A DNA stretch of 64,000 nt from the NCBI RefSeq assembly GCF_001646785.1, contig NZ_LRRH01000040.1:37930-101929 (forward strand). The letters run 5' to 3'. Below, piece after piece: positions 1 to 9,607 of the stretch. The notes under the pieces were generated by a model. It saw nothing but the letters and a program-made list of their open reading frames with translations. It ran no database searches and had not been told where the DNA came from. This DNA comes from Rhodococcus phenolicus (GTDB taxonomy: Bacteria; Actinomycetota; Actinomycetes; Mycobacteriales; Mycobacteriaceae). The position numbers and the translations under genes were made by a program. Every line of letters starts with the position of its first letter. The stretch's first letter is position 1.

Positions 1-213
1 GCGATCGGCTTCACCCTCGCGGTGATCCACCTGATCTCGATCCCGATCGACAACACGTCGGTAAATCCGGCCCGCAGTCTCGCGGTCGCGCCCTACCAGG
101 TCGGCGCGATCGGCCAGCTGTGGGTGTTCATCGTGTTCCCGCTCGTCGGTGGCGCCCTCGGCGCCTTGGTCTACCGGCTGTTGTTCGGGACCACGCGCAG
201 GTTGTTCGACTAG
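1..213 (+). CDS. aquaporin / MIP channel, C-terminal fragment
   Basis: Only the last 70 residues lie in the window and the reading frame is open from base 1. The fragment contains the second pore motif NPARS, which forms half of the water-selective constriction in MIP channels, followed by a final hydrophobic helix ([19 protein letters not shown]) and a short basic tail. It is an inner-membrane water or small-solute channel. The spacing from NPA to the C-terminus resembles the AqpZ branch, but water-specific and glycerol channels cannot be separated without the first half. Confidence 0.85.
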   Translation, partial: AIGFTLAVIHLISIPIDNTSVNPARSLAVAPYQVGAIGQLWVFIVFPLVGGALGALVYRLLFGTTRRLFD

Positions 214-239
214 CGTCCGGAATCACAGCAGTCCCGGTT

Positions 240-857
240 TCACTGCCACCCGAAGTCGGAGCGCAGGCGGGCCGCGACCTTGTCGAAGCGGGCACGGTCG
301 AGGATCGCGCCTTCGCGCCGGATGCCCTCCTCCGGGACGTCGAGAACCCGGTCGAGCCGAACCCAGCTCGGCCGGTTCTCGGCGTCCCACGCACCTGCAC
401 CCAGCGCCAGCCAGTCTCGGGTGCCGCCGCGGTCGCTGTTGGACGAGAGCATCAGGCCGAGCAGATTCGAACCGTCGCGACCGACGACGAGAACAGGGCG
501 GTCCTTGCCCTGGCTCGCGTCCTCCTCGTAGGCGACCCACGTCCAGACGATCTCGCCCGGATCCGCGCGGCCGTCGAGGTCGGGCGCGTAGTCGACGCGC
601 CGGGCCCGGTGGGCGGTGGGCGCTGTGCGCGAGGACACCGGACGGCCGGGTGTGGGGGAGGGTTTGCGGGCCGGTGCCGCACTCCCGCCGAAGGCGGTGC
701 GGGCCTTGTCCACGGCCGCGGTGCGGGCCTTGTCCACGGCCGCGGTGCGGGCCTTGTCCAGGGCGCCGGATCGCTGCAGTTGCTCGAGCAGGCGAGGACC
801 CTGCTCGGCCGCGAGCCTGCCCAGTTGCTTTCCGAGTTTCTTCCAGGTGCCAGCCAC
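240..857 (-). CDS. PemK/MazF-like protein with repeat-bearing N-terminus
   Basis: This 205-residue protein has a C-terminal half resembling the PemK/MazF endoribonuclease fold (GEIVWTWVAYEEDASQGKDRPVLVVGRD, then a conserved WVRLDRVLDV strand). The basic N-terminal half (KKLGKQLGRLAAEQGPRLLEQL) runs into three copies of DKARTAAV and a Pro/Ala linker. The start is GTG at 857 rather than an upstream ATG: the motif TAAGCT sits 8 bases before it, as in leaderless genes. No antitoxin-sized ORF adjoins it, so a classical toxin-antitoxin pair is not evident. Actinobacteria carry solitary chromosomal members of this family whose toxicity is unproven. It is divergent from the ChrB-like gene. Confidence 0.75.
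   Translation of the reverse strand: MAGTWKKLGKQLGRLAAEQGPRLLEQLQRSGALDKARTAAVDKARTAAVDKARTAFGGSAAPARKPSPTPGRPVSSRTAPTAHRARRVDYAPDLDGRADPGEIVWTWVAYEEDASQGKDRPVLVVGRDGSNLLGLMLSSNSDRGGTRDWLALGAGAWDAENRPSWVRLDRVLDVPEEGIRREGAILDRARFDKVAARLRSDFGWQ
694..765. repeat. three tandem 24-bp coding repeats
   Basis: A 24-base unit is repeated three times without gaps (694-717, 718-741, 742-765). The first two are identical; the third differs at two bases near its end. On the minus strand it encodes DKARTAAV repeats in the linker of the PemK-like protein. Being in phase with codons, copy number can change without frameshift. Confidence 0.9.
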
Positions 858-929
858 GGTCGCCGAGCTTAGCGGCGCCGGGTCGGCAGCGTCGGCCGCA
901 ACCCCGCGGGATAGCCGATACGTGTCCTG

Positions 930-948
930 ATGTAACAGATGATACATT
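930..948 (+). promoter_or_regulatory. palindromic operator over the -10 of the ChrB-like gene
   Basis: An imperfect 18-bp palindrome has perfect outer arms ATGTA/TACAT (930-947). Its right arm overlaps a TACATT -10 hexamer (943-948), which lies exactly 7 bases before the GTG at 956. That spacing predicts a transcript starting at the start codon. A protein bound here would block transcription of the ChrB-MFS pair. The binder is not identified; the downstream ChrB-like protein is one candidate. Confidence 0.5.
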
Positions 949-955
949 TCGCTGA

Positions 956-1531
956 GTGACGACAGGCAACGGCCCGCTGGGCTGGACGGTTCTCCTCATC
1001 CGCGTCGCCGCGGAACCCTCCCGTCACCGCGTCGCGGTGTGGCGGGAACTGCGGCGCGTCGGCGCGCTCCCACTCGGACAAGGGGTGTGGGCCGTGCCCG
1101 ACGTGCCCGCGTTCGCCGCCGGCCTGAGCCGCACCCGCGAACTCGTCGAACGGGCCGGGGGCGAGATCATCGAGCTGCGCGCATCGGGGGCGAGCGCCGC
1201 CGATGCGGCGCGCTTCGCGGCGATGTTCACCTCCGCCCGCGAAGCCGACTGGGCCGAATTCCTCGCCGACTGCGACAAGTACGACGAGGAGATCGACAAG
1301 GAGATCCGGACCCGCAAGTTCACGCTCGCCGAACTCGAGGAGGAGGAACAGAGCCTCGAACGGCTGCGCCGCTGGCATCGCGACCTCAGGGCCCGCGACG
1401 TGTTCGGCGCGGCCAACGCCGCCGACGCGACCTCGCGCCTCGAATCGTGCGCGGCCCGGTTCGAGAACTACTCGGAGCAGGTCATCGCCGCGTTGCACGC
1501 ACCCGCCGACAGTACGGGCCGGTCCTCGTGA
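956..1531 (+). CDS. ChrB N-terminal-domain protein
   Basis: This 191-residue protein matches the N-terminal domain of the ChrB chromate-resistance family: WTVLLIRVAAEPSRHRVAVWRELRRVGALPLGQGVWAVPD, then a long helical acidic stretch (EFLADCDKYDEEIDKEIRTRKFT). In proteobacteria ChrB is a chromate-responsive regulator of chrA; single-domain actinobacterial forms sit beside transporters. The GTG start has a TACATT hexamer 7 bases upstream, indicating leaderless translation. The stop overlaps the GTG of the MFS gene by four bases, so the two are co-translated. No ChrA is present, so the link to chromate is family-based inference. Confidence 0.75.
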   Translation: MTTGNGPLGWTVLLIRVAAEPSRHRVAVWRELRRVGALPLGQGVWAVPDVPAFAAGLSRTRELVERAGGEIIELRASGASAADAARFAAMFTSAREADWAEFLADCDKYDEEIDKEIRTRKFTLAELEEEEQSLERLRRWHRDLRARDVFGAANAADATSRLESCAARFENYSEQVIAALHAPADSTGRSS

Positions 1532-2700
1532 GCGCCCCCGAGCCGCCCGTGTACGAACGGTGGCGGATGTGGCCGCTGTACGCGGCCGGGTTCACCACCG
1601 CGTTCGGCGCGCACGGCATCGCGGCGAACCTCGGCGCGGAGACCGGCGACCTGGTCGGTTCGCTGCTGTATCTCGGCGTGCTGCTCGCCCTGTACGACGG
1701 TGCCGAGGTCATCCTCAAACCGGTGTTCGGGGCCCTGTCCGACCGGATCGGCGCGCGCCCGGTCCTGCTCGGTGGCCTCGTCGGGTTCGCGGCGGCGTCG
1801 GCGGTGTTCGTCGTGGTCGACGACGCCGGCTGGCTGTGGCTCGCCCGCCTCGGTCAGGGTGCTGCGGCGTCGGCGTTCTCTCCGGCGGCGAGTGCGCTCG
1901 TCGCGCGGATGAACCCGAGATCCGCACACGGCCGGGCGTTCGGCACCTACGGCTTCTACAAGAGCATCGGGTACACGCTCGGTCCGCTGCTCGGCGGTGC
2001 GATCGTCTGGCTCGGCGGACTCACCGCGCTGTTCGTCGTGATGGCCGTACTCGCCGCCGCGGTCGCGGTGTGGGCCGCCCTCGCGGTTCCGACGATCGCA
2101 CCGCTGCCGCGGCAACGCCAGACGCTGCTCGATCTTGCGCATCGGCTGTCCGAACCGACGTTCTGGCGGCCCACCACCGCCCTTGCGCTCGCCACCGCCG
2201 CCCTCTCGGTCGGCGTCGGCTTCCTGCCGGTCTCCGGTGCCGCGTCCGGGATGGGGCCCGTCGCGACCGGTGCCGCGGTGTCGGTGCTGGCCGCATGCGC
2301 GGCACTCGTGCAGCCGCGAGCGGGCCGCGCGCTGGACACCGGCCGGCTCCGTGCCGGCGCCGGCATCGCGGTGGGACTCGTCGTCACCGGTGCCGGTCTT
2401 GCGGCCGCGATGATTCCGGGCCCCGCCGGCGTCGTGGTCGCCGCGATCGGAATCGGCGTCGGCACCGGGCTCATCACACCGCTGGCCTTCGCGTCCCTCG
2501 CCGGAGCCACCCCCGAGGAACGGATGGGGCAGACGATGGGCGCCGCCGAACTGGGGCGCGAACTCGGCGACGCGGGCGGTCCGCTGCTCGTCGGTGGCGC
2601 CGCGGCTGTGGTTACGCTGACCGCGGGCTATGCGGTGCTCGCCGCGATCCTGCTCGCAGCACCCGCTGTCGTGGTCGGGCGTACTACGCTTCGCCGGTGA
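1528..2700 (+). CDS. MFS transporter paired with the ChrB-like gene
   Basis: A 390-residue inner-membrane protein with about 12 hydrophobic helices and a major-facilitator signature between helices 2 and 3 (GALSDRIGARPVLLGG). The second half carries PATGAAVSVLAA and GLITPLAFASLAG-type helices. The start GTG overlaps the previous stop as GTGA, so translation is coupled to the ChrB-like gene, suggesting export of a compound that gene senses. Substrate unknown; multidrug or metal-oxyanion export are both possible. A strong hairpin follows 35 bases after the stop. Confidence 0.8.
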   Translation: MSAPEPPVYERWRMWPLYAAGFTTAFGAHGIAANLGAETGDLVGSLLYLGVLLALYDGAEVILKPVFGALSDRIGARPVLLGGLVGFAAASAVFVVVDDAGWLWLARLGQGAAASAFSPAASALVARMNPRSAHGRAFGTYGFYKSIGYTLGPLLGGAIVWLGGLTALFVVMAVLAAAVAVWAALAVPTIAPLPRQRQTLLDLAHRLSEPTFWRPTTALALATAALSVGVGFLPVSGAASGMGPVATGAAVSVLAACAALVQPRAGRALDTGRLRAGAGIAVGLVVTGAGLAAAMIPGPAGVVVAAIGIGVGTGLITPLAFASLAGATPEERMGQTMGAAELGRELGDAGGPLLVGGAAAVVTLTAGYAVLAAILLAAPAVVVGRTTLRR

Positions 2701-2735
2701 TCCTCGGCGGCTGACGCAGAAGCGCCCGACCTGCC

Positions 2736-2767
2736 GGTTGGCGTACCGAAATACCGGTACGCCAACC
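2736..2767. terminator. hairpin terminator after the MFS gene
   Basis: Perfect 12-bp arms (2736-2747 and 2756-2767) surround an 8-base loop. There is no U tract, as is common in high-GC actinobacteria. It lies between the MFS gene and the minus-strand thiolase remnant, so it was probably bidirectional before the deletion. Confidence 0.75.
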
Positions 2768-2789
2768 GTCGTCTCGGGCAGCAACGGGT

Positions 2790-2849
2790 TCACAGCCGTT
2801 CGATGATGGTGGCGTTCGCCAATCCGCCTGCTTCGCACATGGTCTGGCC
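2790..2849 (-). pseudogene. thiolase (acetyl-CoA C-acetyltransferase) 3' remnant
   Basis: On the minus strand the last 20 codons read GQTMCEAGGLANATIIERL and stop, the typical C-terminus of bacterial acetyl-CoA acetyltransferases including the active-site-adjacent Cys-containing loop. Nothing upstream in this frame resembles a thiolase: the similarity ends abruptly near 2850, where sequence encoding part of an HxlR regulator begins on the other strand. The gene body is missing. Confidence 0.75.
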
Positions 2850-2854
2850 GTGTC

Positions 2855-3196
2855 GGCATCACCGAGGCCGTCGCCTCGGCACGACTGAAGGAACTCGTCG
2901 AGGCCGGACTGCTCGCCAAGAGCCCGTACCGGGAGCCCGGGCAGCGCACCCGGTACGAGTACGTGCTCACCGAGATGGGCCGTGATCTGCTGCCCGCGGT
3001 GCTCGCGCTCATGCAGTGGGGCGACAAATACCTGCACCGTGACGGCGGACCGCTGCAGTTCGTCGAGGACGCCACGAGCGCGCCGGTCCGGGTGCAGATA
3101 CGCAGCGACGACGGCAACGAGGTCGGTCTCGACGATCTGCGGGTGCGCATCAACCGGCGTGGGAAACGGGCCGGGGCGGAGCCGTCTCCGTCCTGA
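2855..3196 (+). pseudogene. 5'-truncated HxlR-family regulator
   Basis: The plus frame from GITEAVASARLKELVEAGLL to the stop encodes about 113 residues matching the back half of an HxlR winged-helix regulator: recognition helix, wing (KSPYREPGQRTRYEYVLTEMGRDLLP), then an extended C-terminal domain. The N-terminal part with the conserved Cys and first helices is absent, and a stop at 2804-2806 lies in frame upstream. No start codon with a ribosome site precedes the domain, so it is probably dead. A GTG at 2963 would only give a domain fragment. Confidence 0.75.
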
Positions 3197-3357
3197 GCGG
3201 ACCCGGCCGCGACCCTCGATGTGTCCGCGGACCGGTCGTCGGGGGATGATGGGGAAGTGTGGGTCGCGGCGGATGCGATCCTGGAGTGGGACGAAAACGG
3301 GACCGGTCGCGAGGACACGGTCGGTGTCGGTGTGCGAGTGAGACGAGGGAACAGGGC

Positions 3358-5202
<1,845 letters not shown>

Positions 5203-5221
5203 GGCCACCGGAAGGAACCCC

Positions 5222-6154
5222 GTGCTCGACACCTGGCTCACCCGTGAACTCGGAATCACCGTCCCACTGGTCGGGGCACCCATGGGCGGACGGGCCGGGG
5301 GGGCCCTGGCCGGCGAGGTCACCCGGGCAGGAGGTCTGGGCCTGATCGGCGCGGCCCGCTACAACACCGCCGAGTGGCTCGAGGCCGAGGCCCGCACCGC
5401 ACGAGAGATCGGCGGAGGCCTGCTCGGGTTCGGACTGATGACGTGGTCGCTGGCCGACGACGACTCGCTCCTCGGTGCGGTCCTCGCCCTGCGGCCGCGT
5501 GTGGTGTCGCTGTCCTTCGGTGATCCCGCGCCCTACGTGCGGCGGGTGCACGACGCGGGCGCACTGGCGATCTCGCAGATCAACACGATCGACGACCTGC
5601 GCATCGTCGAGGCCGCGGGAGTCGACGCGGTCGTCGCGCAGGGGCACGAGGCGGGCGGGCACACCGGACGGGTCGGCACGTTGCCGCTGCTGCAGGAGGT
5701 TCTCGAGTCGACGTCGCTGCCGGTGCTCGCCGCCGGCGGAATCGCGTCGGGACGTGGTCTGGCGGCTGTGCTCGCGGCCGGTGCCGAGGGTGCGTTCGTC
5801 GGCACCGCGCTGCTGGCCAGCCCGGAGACGGTCGGCCCGGCCTACGCCCGGGAGAAGCTCATCGCCGCGGGCAGCGCCGACACCGTGTACACCGACGTGT
5901 TCGACAAGGCGCGGCACCAGCCGTGGCCGCAGCGCTGGGGTGGTCGTGCGCTCGCCAACGACTTCACCGCGACCTGGCACGGTCGCGGTGCGGACGAGCA
6001 GACGATCGCGGACGCGTACACCGGCGACGATCCGGACATCGGGGTCGTGTACGCGGGGGAGGCCGCGGGGCTGGTCCGCGAGCAGCGTCCGGCCGGGGAC
6101 GTGATCCGGGGCATCGCGGCGCAGGCCGAGTCGCTGCTCTCGCGATTCCGATAG
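5222..6154 (+). CDS. nitronate monooxygenase (NMO/2-nitropropane dioxygenase family)
   Basis: A 310-residue FMN-dependent TIM-barrel enzyme of the nitronate monooxygenase family, expected to oxidise alkyl nitronates such as propionate 3-nitronate. Visible signatures are the N-terminal PLVGAPMGGRAGGALAGEVTRAGGLG, the conserved QGHEAGGHTGR segment around residue 143 carrying the catalytic His, and the phosphate-binding ...VLAAGGIASGRGLAAVLAAGAEGAFVGTA. Start GTG at 5222 has GGAAGG 6 bases upstream and lies 19 bases after lepA, so the two may be co-transcribed. Confidence 0.9.
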   Translation: MLDTWLTRELGITVPLVGAPMGGRAGGALAGEVTRAGGLGLIGAARYNTAEWLEAEARTAREIGGGLLGFGLMTWSLADDDSLLGAVLALRPRVVSLSFGDPAPYVRRVHDAGALAISQINTIDDLRIVEAAGVDAVVAQGHEAGGHTGRVGTLPLLQEVLESTSLPVLAAGGIASGRGLAAVLAAGAEGAFVGTALLASPETVGPAYAREKLIAAGSADTVYTDVFDKARHQPWPQRWGGRALANDFTATWHGRGADEQTIADAYTGDDPDIGVVYAGEAAGLVREQRPAGDVIRGIAAQAESLLSRFR

Positions 6155-6175
6155 CTCTACCCAGAAGCCGGTTAC

Positions 6176-6194
6176 TCAAGGTAGCCTTCCCTAA
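6176..6194 (+). promoter_or_regulatory. IdeR/DtxR-like iron box
   Basis: The 19 bases here agree at 13 positions with the actinobacterial iron box consensus (TTAGGTTAGGCTAACCTAA). The site lies 19 bases before the ATG of a siderophore-type binding lipoprotein, between that gene and the preceding stop. IdeR with iron would repress transcription. The match is partial, so this is a candidate. Confidence 0.55.
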
Positions 6195-6212
6195 ATTCTT
6201 GGGAGGGGTGTC

Positions 6213-7193
6213 ATGAGGATCCGATTCGCACTTGCCGCTGCCGCCGCGGCGACCGCACTGGTCGCCGGCTGCTCGAGCGACGACGGCACGACCGAGTCGA
6301 CGTCGGGAGAATCCGTCACCGTCGAGCACGTCTTCGGCAGCACGACGATCGACGGCACCCCGGAGCGCATCGTCGCCACGTCCGGTCAATGGGTCGACGC
6401 ACTGATCGAATTCGGGGTCCAGCCGGTCGCGTACCTCAGCGCCGGCAGCATGGGCGACGAGCGCGGCCTGTTCCCCTGGCAGCAGAACGTCGCCGCCGAC
6501 GCGATCGCACTCGACGACACCGCCCTCCTGACCGGGGGTGATCTGCCCGTCGAGGAGATCGCATCCCTGCAACCCGACCTGGTCCTCGGATCGTGGCTGG
6601 TCGATTCGGAAACCGACTTCGACACGCTGTCCGCGGTCGCGCCGACGGTCGCCCCGCTGAGCGAGACCGGGGTCGACCGCTGGGACGACCAGGTTCGCGT
6701 CCTCGGCGAAATCCTCGGGCGCAGCGACGATGCGGAGACGATCATCGCCGACCGCGAAGCCGAAATCGCGGCCGCCGCACTGCCCGGACTCGCCGGCCGG
6801 ACCGGCGTGCTGTCGCAGTACATGTTCGGCCAGGGACAGTTCGTCGTCGTCGCGGACCCGAACGACGGCGCCGCCGCGCTGTTCGAGCAACTCGGCATGA
6901 CGCTGCCGCCCTCGCTCGTGGAGGAGGCGGGTATCAGCCAGGGCCGGCTGATGTTCAGCCCCGAGCGGGTCGATGCGCTCGTCGCGGACCTGCTGATCAT
7001 CCTGCCGAACGGCGGGACCGAACAGGATCTGCTGGCGCTGCCCGGTTTCTCCGGCCTGCCCGCGGTCACCGGGGGCGGCTTGGCCGTCGTCGACTACCCG
7101 ACGGTCGCCGCGTTCAACACCCCCTCGTCGCTGTCCATCGGCTACGCCCTCGACACGATCCGGCCGCAACTCGAGGCGATCGCCGGCGCCTGA
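6213..7193 (+). CDS. iron-siderophore ABC transporter substrate-binding lipoprotein
   Basis: A 326-residue periplasmic-binding-type protein anchored as a lipoprotein: signal helix LAAAAAATALVAG then the lipobox Cys at residue 20. It has the FecB/BtuF-like two-lobe pattern (TIDGTPERIVATSGQWVDALIEFGVQPVAYL, EEIASLQPDLVLGSW, later LGMTLPPSLVEEAG). It would present ferric siderophore or heme to an importer. No permease or ATPase neighbours it, so it must use a distant transporter. A good GGGAGGGG ribosome site precedes ATG 6213, and an iron box lies further upstream. Confidence 0.88.
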   Translation: MRIRFALAAAAAATALVAGCSSDDGTTESTSGESVTVEHVFGSTTIDGTPERIVATSGQWVDALIEFGVQPVAYLSAGSMGDERGLFPWQQNVAADAIALDDTALLTGGDLPVEEIASLQPDLVLGSWLVDSETDFDTLSAVAPTVAPLSETGVDRWDDQVRVLGEILGRSDDAETIIADREAEIAAAALPGLAGRTGVLSQYMFGQGQFVVVADPNDGAAALFEQLGMTLPPSLVEEAGISQGRLMFSPERVDALVADLLIILPNGGTEQDLLALPGFSGLPAVTGGGLAVVDYPTVAAFNTPSSLSIGYALDTIRPQLEAIAGA

Positions 7194-7206
7194 GCCGGCC
7201 GTGCGA

Positions 7207-9174
7207 TCAGGACGGGTGAAGGTGGGCCGGGTGGAACGCGCCGGTCTCGATCTGCTCCTCCGCACGGATGACGTGTACCACCGCGTTGATCTGGGCCAGG
7301 TGAGTGAACGCCTGCGGAAAGTTCCCCAGGTGCCGGCCGGTGTGCGGATCGATCTCCTCGGCGTAGAGCTTGAGGGGACTGGCGAACCCGAGCAGCCGGT
7401 CGCACAGCGCGCGGGCACGCAGGACCTCCCCGATCTCGACCAGCGCCGACACCAGCCAGAACGAACAGATCGTGAAGGTGCCCTCCTCGCCGGACAGGCC
7501 GTCGTCCGTGGTCTCGACCCGGTAGCGCAACACCAGACCGTCCTCGGTGAGTTCGTCGGCGATCGCCAGGACCGTCGCGCGGACCCGCGGGTCGTCGGCG
7601 GGCAGGAACCGTAACAACGGAATCAGCAGGGCCGACGCGTCCAGCGACGGATGACCGTACCGCTGGGTGAAGACTCCGCGTTCGTCGACGCCGTGCGCGA
7701 GAATGTCCGCCTTGATCTCGTCGGCCGTCTTCTGCCTCTGCGTCGCATAGCTCTTCTCGCCCTGCATCGCAGCGAGTTTCGCGCCGCGATCGAGCGCAAC
7801 CCAGCACATCACCTTCGACGAGACGAAATGCTGGGGTTCGCCGCGGACCTCCCAGATTCCCCGGTCCGGCTCCCGCCAGTGCTTCAGCGCCTCCTCCACC
7901 TGGCGCTTGAGCAACGGCCACAGTGAATCGGGGACGTGCTCACGGGATTTGACGTGGAGGTACACCGAATCGAGCATCGTTCCCCAGATGTCGTGCTGGG
8001 ACTGGTGGTAGGCGCCGTTGCCGATGCGCACCGGTCTGGCCTCGTCGTACCCGCACAGATGCAGGAGTTCGGACTCCTCGAGGGTCCGTTCCCCACCGAC
8101 CCCGTACATCACCTGCAGCGGGCGGGGGACACCGTGCTCGTCGCGGCTCGCGTCGGAGATGAACGAGAAGAAGTCGTCGGCCTCGCGGTCGAGTCCCAAT
8201 GTGTACAGGCCCCACAGCGCGAACGTCGAATCACGAACCCACGCATAGCGGTAGTCCCAGTTCCGCTCGCCGCGAGGAGTTTCCGGCAGCGAGGTCGTCG
8301 ACGCCGCCAGCAGAGCCCCGGTCGGCGCATATGTCAGGCCCTTCAAGGTCAGTGCGCTGCGCTGCAGATAGCCACGCCACGGATGGTCCGGGAATCGTCC
8401 CGTGGTGATCCACTCGCGCCAGAAGTCCGCTGTCCCCGACATTTTCGCAGCAGCCTCCGCGAAGGTCGTCGGAGCGGGATTGTCGGACCACGACAGGGCC
8501 ACGAACACGCTGTCACCCTTGTACATCCGGGTGCGGGCACGCGCCTCACGACCCTCGAGGCCGAGACGCAGATCGGTGGTCAGCCGCAACTCCGGATGCG
8601 AGCCCGCGACCTCCGGGCGACACCGCGCGGTCGCCTCCTCGTACACCTTGCCGGTGTACTCCCACATCGCGGATTCCCGGTTGTAGTCGAACGCCGGTTC
8701 GCAGCTCATCTCGAACTCCACGGTGCCGCTCACACAGCGGACCGTGCGCAGCAGCACGTGCTCGGCATCCCAGTCCGGCGGCGTCCGGCGATGCGTGCGC
8801 GACCGCTCGTCGACGGCGTGCCAGGGCCCCATCACCAGTGCGTCGCGCACGACGATCCAGCCGGTCTCGGTCTGCCAGGTGGTCTCGAGGATCAGCCCAC
8901 CCGGAAGATATCGGCGCGCGGCGGGAACGGTGTGGCCGTGCGGCCCGATCCGGAAATGCCCGGCGCTGCGGTCGAGGATCGATCCGAACACGCTCGGGGA
9001 ATCCGGCCGGGGCACACACATCCACTCCACGGCACCGTTGCGGGCGATCAGGCAGGTCGTCTCGCAGTCCGAGAGGAACGCGTAGTCGTCGATCGGGGGA
9101 TACGGGCTGCGGTGCAGCGCCGGCAGCGGGCGGTCGGCGGGATCGGGGTCGTCGAAGTCGATCGTGGGTCCCAT
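7207..9174 (-). CDS. glycoside hydrolase family 15 (trehalase/glucoamylase-type)
   Basis: A 655-residue cytoplasmic GH15 enzyme. The N-terminal beta-sandwich begins PPIDDYAFLSDCETTCLIARNGAVEWMCVPRPDSPSVFG; the (alpha/alpha)6 catalytic domain includes ERNWDYRYAWVRDSTFALWGLY near residue 345, and WEVRGEPQHFVSSKVMCWVALDRG and EEGTFTICSFWLVSALVEIG with the likely catalytic acids. The M. tuberculosis gene at the corresponding position (Rv2402) is a GH15 trehalase, so trehalose hydrolysis is the best guess. ATG 9174 starts the conserved domain; a GTG one codon upstream is possible. Convergent with the iron-binding lipoprotein gene, 13 bases between stops. Confidence 0.9.
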   Translation of the reverse strand: MGPTIDFDDPDPADRPLPALHRSPYPPIDDYAFLSDCETTCLIARNGAVEWMCVPRPDSPSVFGSILDRSAGHFRIGPHGHTVPAARRYLPGGLILETTWQTETGWIVVRDALVMGPWHAVDERSRTHRRTPPDWDAEHVLLRTVRCVSGTVEFEMSCEPAFDYNRESAMWEYTGKVYEEATARCRPEVAGSHPELRLTTDLRLGLEGREARARTRMYKGDSVFVALSWSDNPAPTTFAEAAAKMSGTADFWREWITTGRFPDHPWRGYLQRSALTLKGLTYAPTGALLAASTTSLPETPRGERNWDYRYAWVRDSTFALWGLYTLGLDREADDFFSFISDASRDEHGVPRPLQVMYGVGGERTLEESELLHLCGYDEARPVRIGNGAYHQSQHDIWGTMLDSVYLHVKSREHVPDSLWPLLKRQVEEALKHWREPDRGIWEVRGEPQHFVSSKVMCWVALDRGAKLAAMQGEKSYATQRQKTADEIKADILAHGVDERGVFTQRYGHPSLDASALLIPLLRFLPADDPRVRATVLAIADELTEDGLVLRYRVETTDDGLSGEEGTFTICSFWLVSALVEIGEVLRARALCDRLLGFASPLKLYAEEIDPHTGRHLGNFPQAFTHLAQINAVVHVIRAEEQIETGAFHPAHLHPS

Positions 9175-9261
9175 CACCCCATGATCGGTCCGGCGCGGTC
9201 CTCGCGCACGGCGAACGACGGAGGATTCGGTGGCCCGGAGCCCGCCGTCTAAGGTGAAGAC

Positions 9262-9483
9262 GTGGACCGGATGGCATCGTGGTGGGACGGGTTCGAGCTG
9301 TGGCTCGCCGGACTGTCGTTCGTGCCGCAGGCCGCCCTGGTACTGCTCGTGATGGTGCCGCTGTGCGCAGGCGCGGCCTGGCTGCTCGACCGCGTCCTGG
9401 CAACGGTGTTCGCGGCCGTCGGGCGCCGTGAATCGGGCGCACCGGCACCGGCCCCGACCGACCCGACGACGAAGGACTGCTGA
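9262..9483 (+). CDS. small membrane protein
   Basis: A 73-residue protein with one long or two short hydrophobic helices (WLAGLSFVPQAALVLLVMVPLCAGAAWLL) and an Ala/Pro-rich soluble tail ending in Cys. GTG 9262 has TAAGGT 6 bases upstream, consistent with a leaderless transcript diverging from the GH15 gene. A conserved membrane protein gene is found at this place upstream of the sulfate importer in mycobacteria (Rv2401 region). Function unknown. Confidence 0.65.
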   Translation: MDRMASWWDGFELWLAGLSFVPQAALVLLVMVPLCAGAAWLLDRVLATVFAAVGRRESGAPAPAPTDPTTKDC

Positions 9484-9485
9484 AT

Positions 9486-9563
9486 ATGCCGCGCTCACGC
9501 GTGACCCTGGCGCTGATCGCACTGCTCGCAATCGTCGTCGTTGCTTGGCTTCTCACCCGCTGA
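9486..9563 (+). CDS. 25-residue single-pass membrane peptide
   Basis: ATG at 9486 begins two bases after the previous stop and encodes MPRSRVTLALIALLAIVVVAW plus LLTR: a positively charged head, one clean transmembrane helix and a basic end. Immediate linkage to the preceding membrane protein suggests co-translation and perhaps a partnership. No family recognised. It is too short for statistical gene prediction, so the case rests on position and hydrophobic composition. Confidence 0.5.
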   Translation: MPRSRVTLALIALLAIVVVAWLLTR

Positions 9564-9594
9564 ACGCCGGGTCGGGGGAGGCGGTCCGCTCTGC

Positions 9595-9600
9595 TAGAGT
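9595..9600 (+). promoter_or_regulatory. -10 promoter of the sulfate-uptake leader
   Basis: TAGAGT fits the actinobacterial TANNNT -10 motif and is followed by exactly seven bases and then GTG (9608). This geometry places the transcription start on the G of the start codon, so the leader ORF would be leaderless. No clear -35 is visible. Confidence 0.65.
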
Positions 9601-9607
9601 CTGCGGC

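Noticed and set aside
694..765. Short tandem repeats as a CRISPR-like array
   Set aside because: The three units are contiguous with no spacers and are in codon phase inside a protein-coding gene.
2963..3196. A 77-codon frame that could be called a small regulator
   Set aside because: It is only the tail of the HxlR domain that continues in the same frame upstream to about 2855; the true start is missing, so it is reported as part of a pseudogene.
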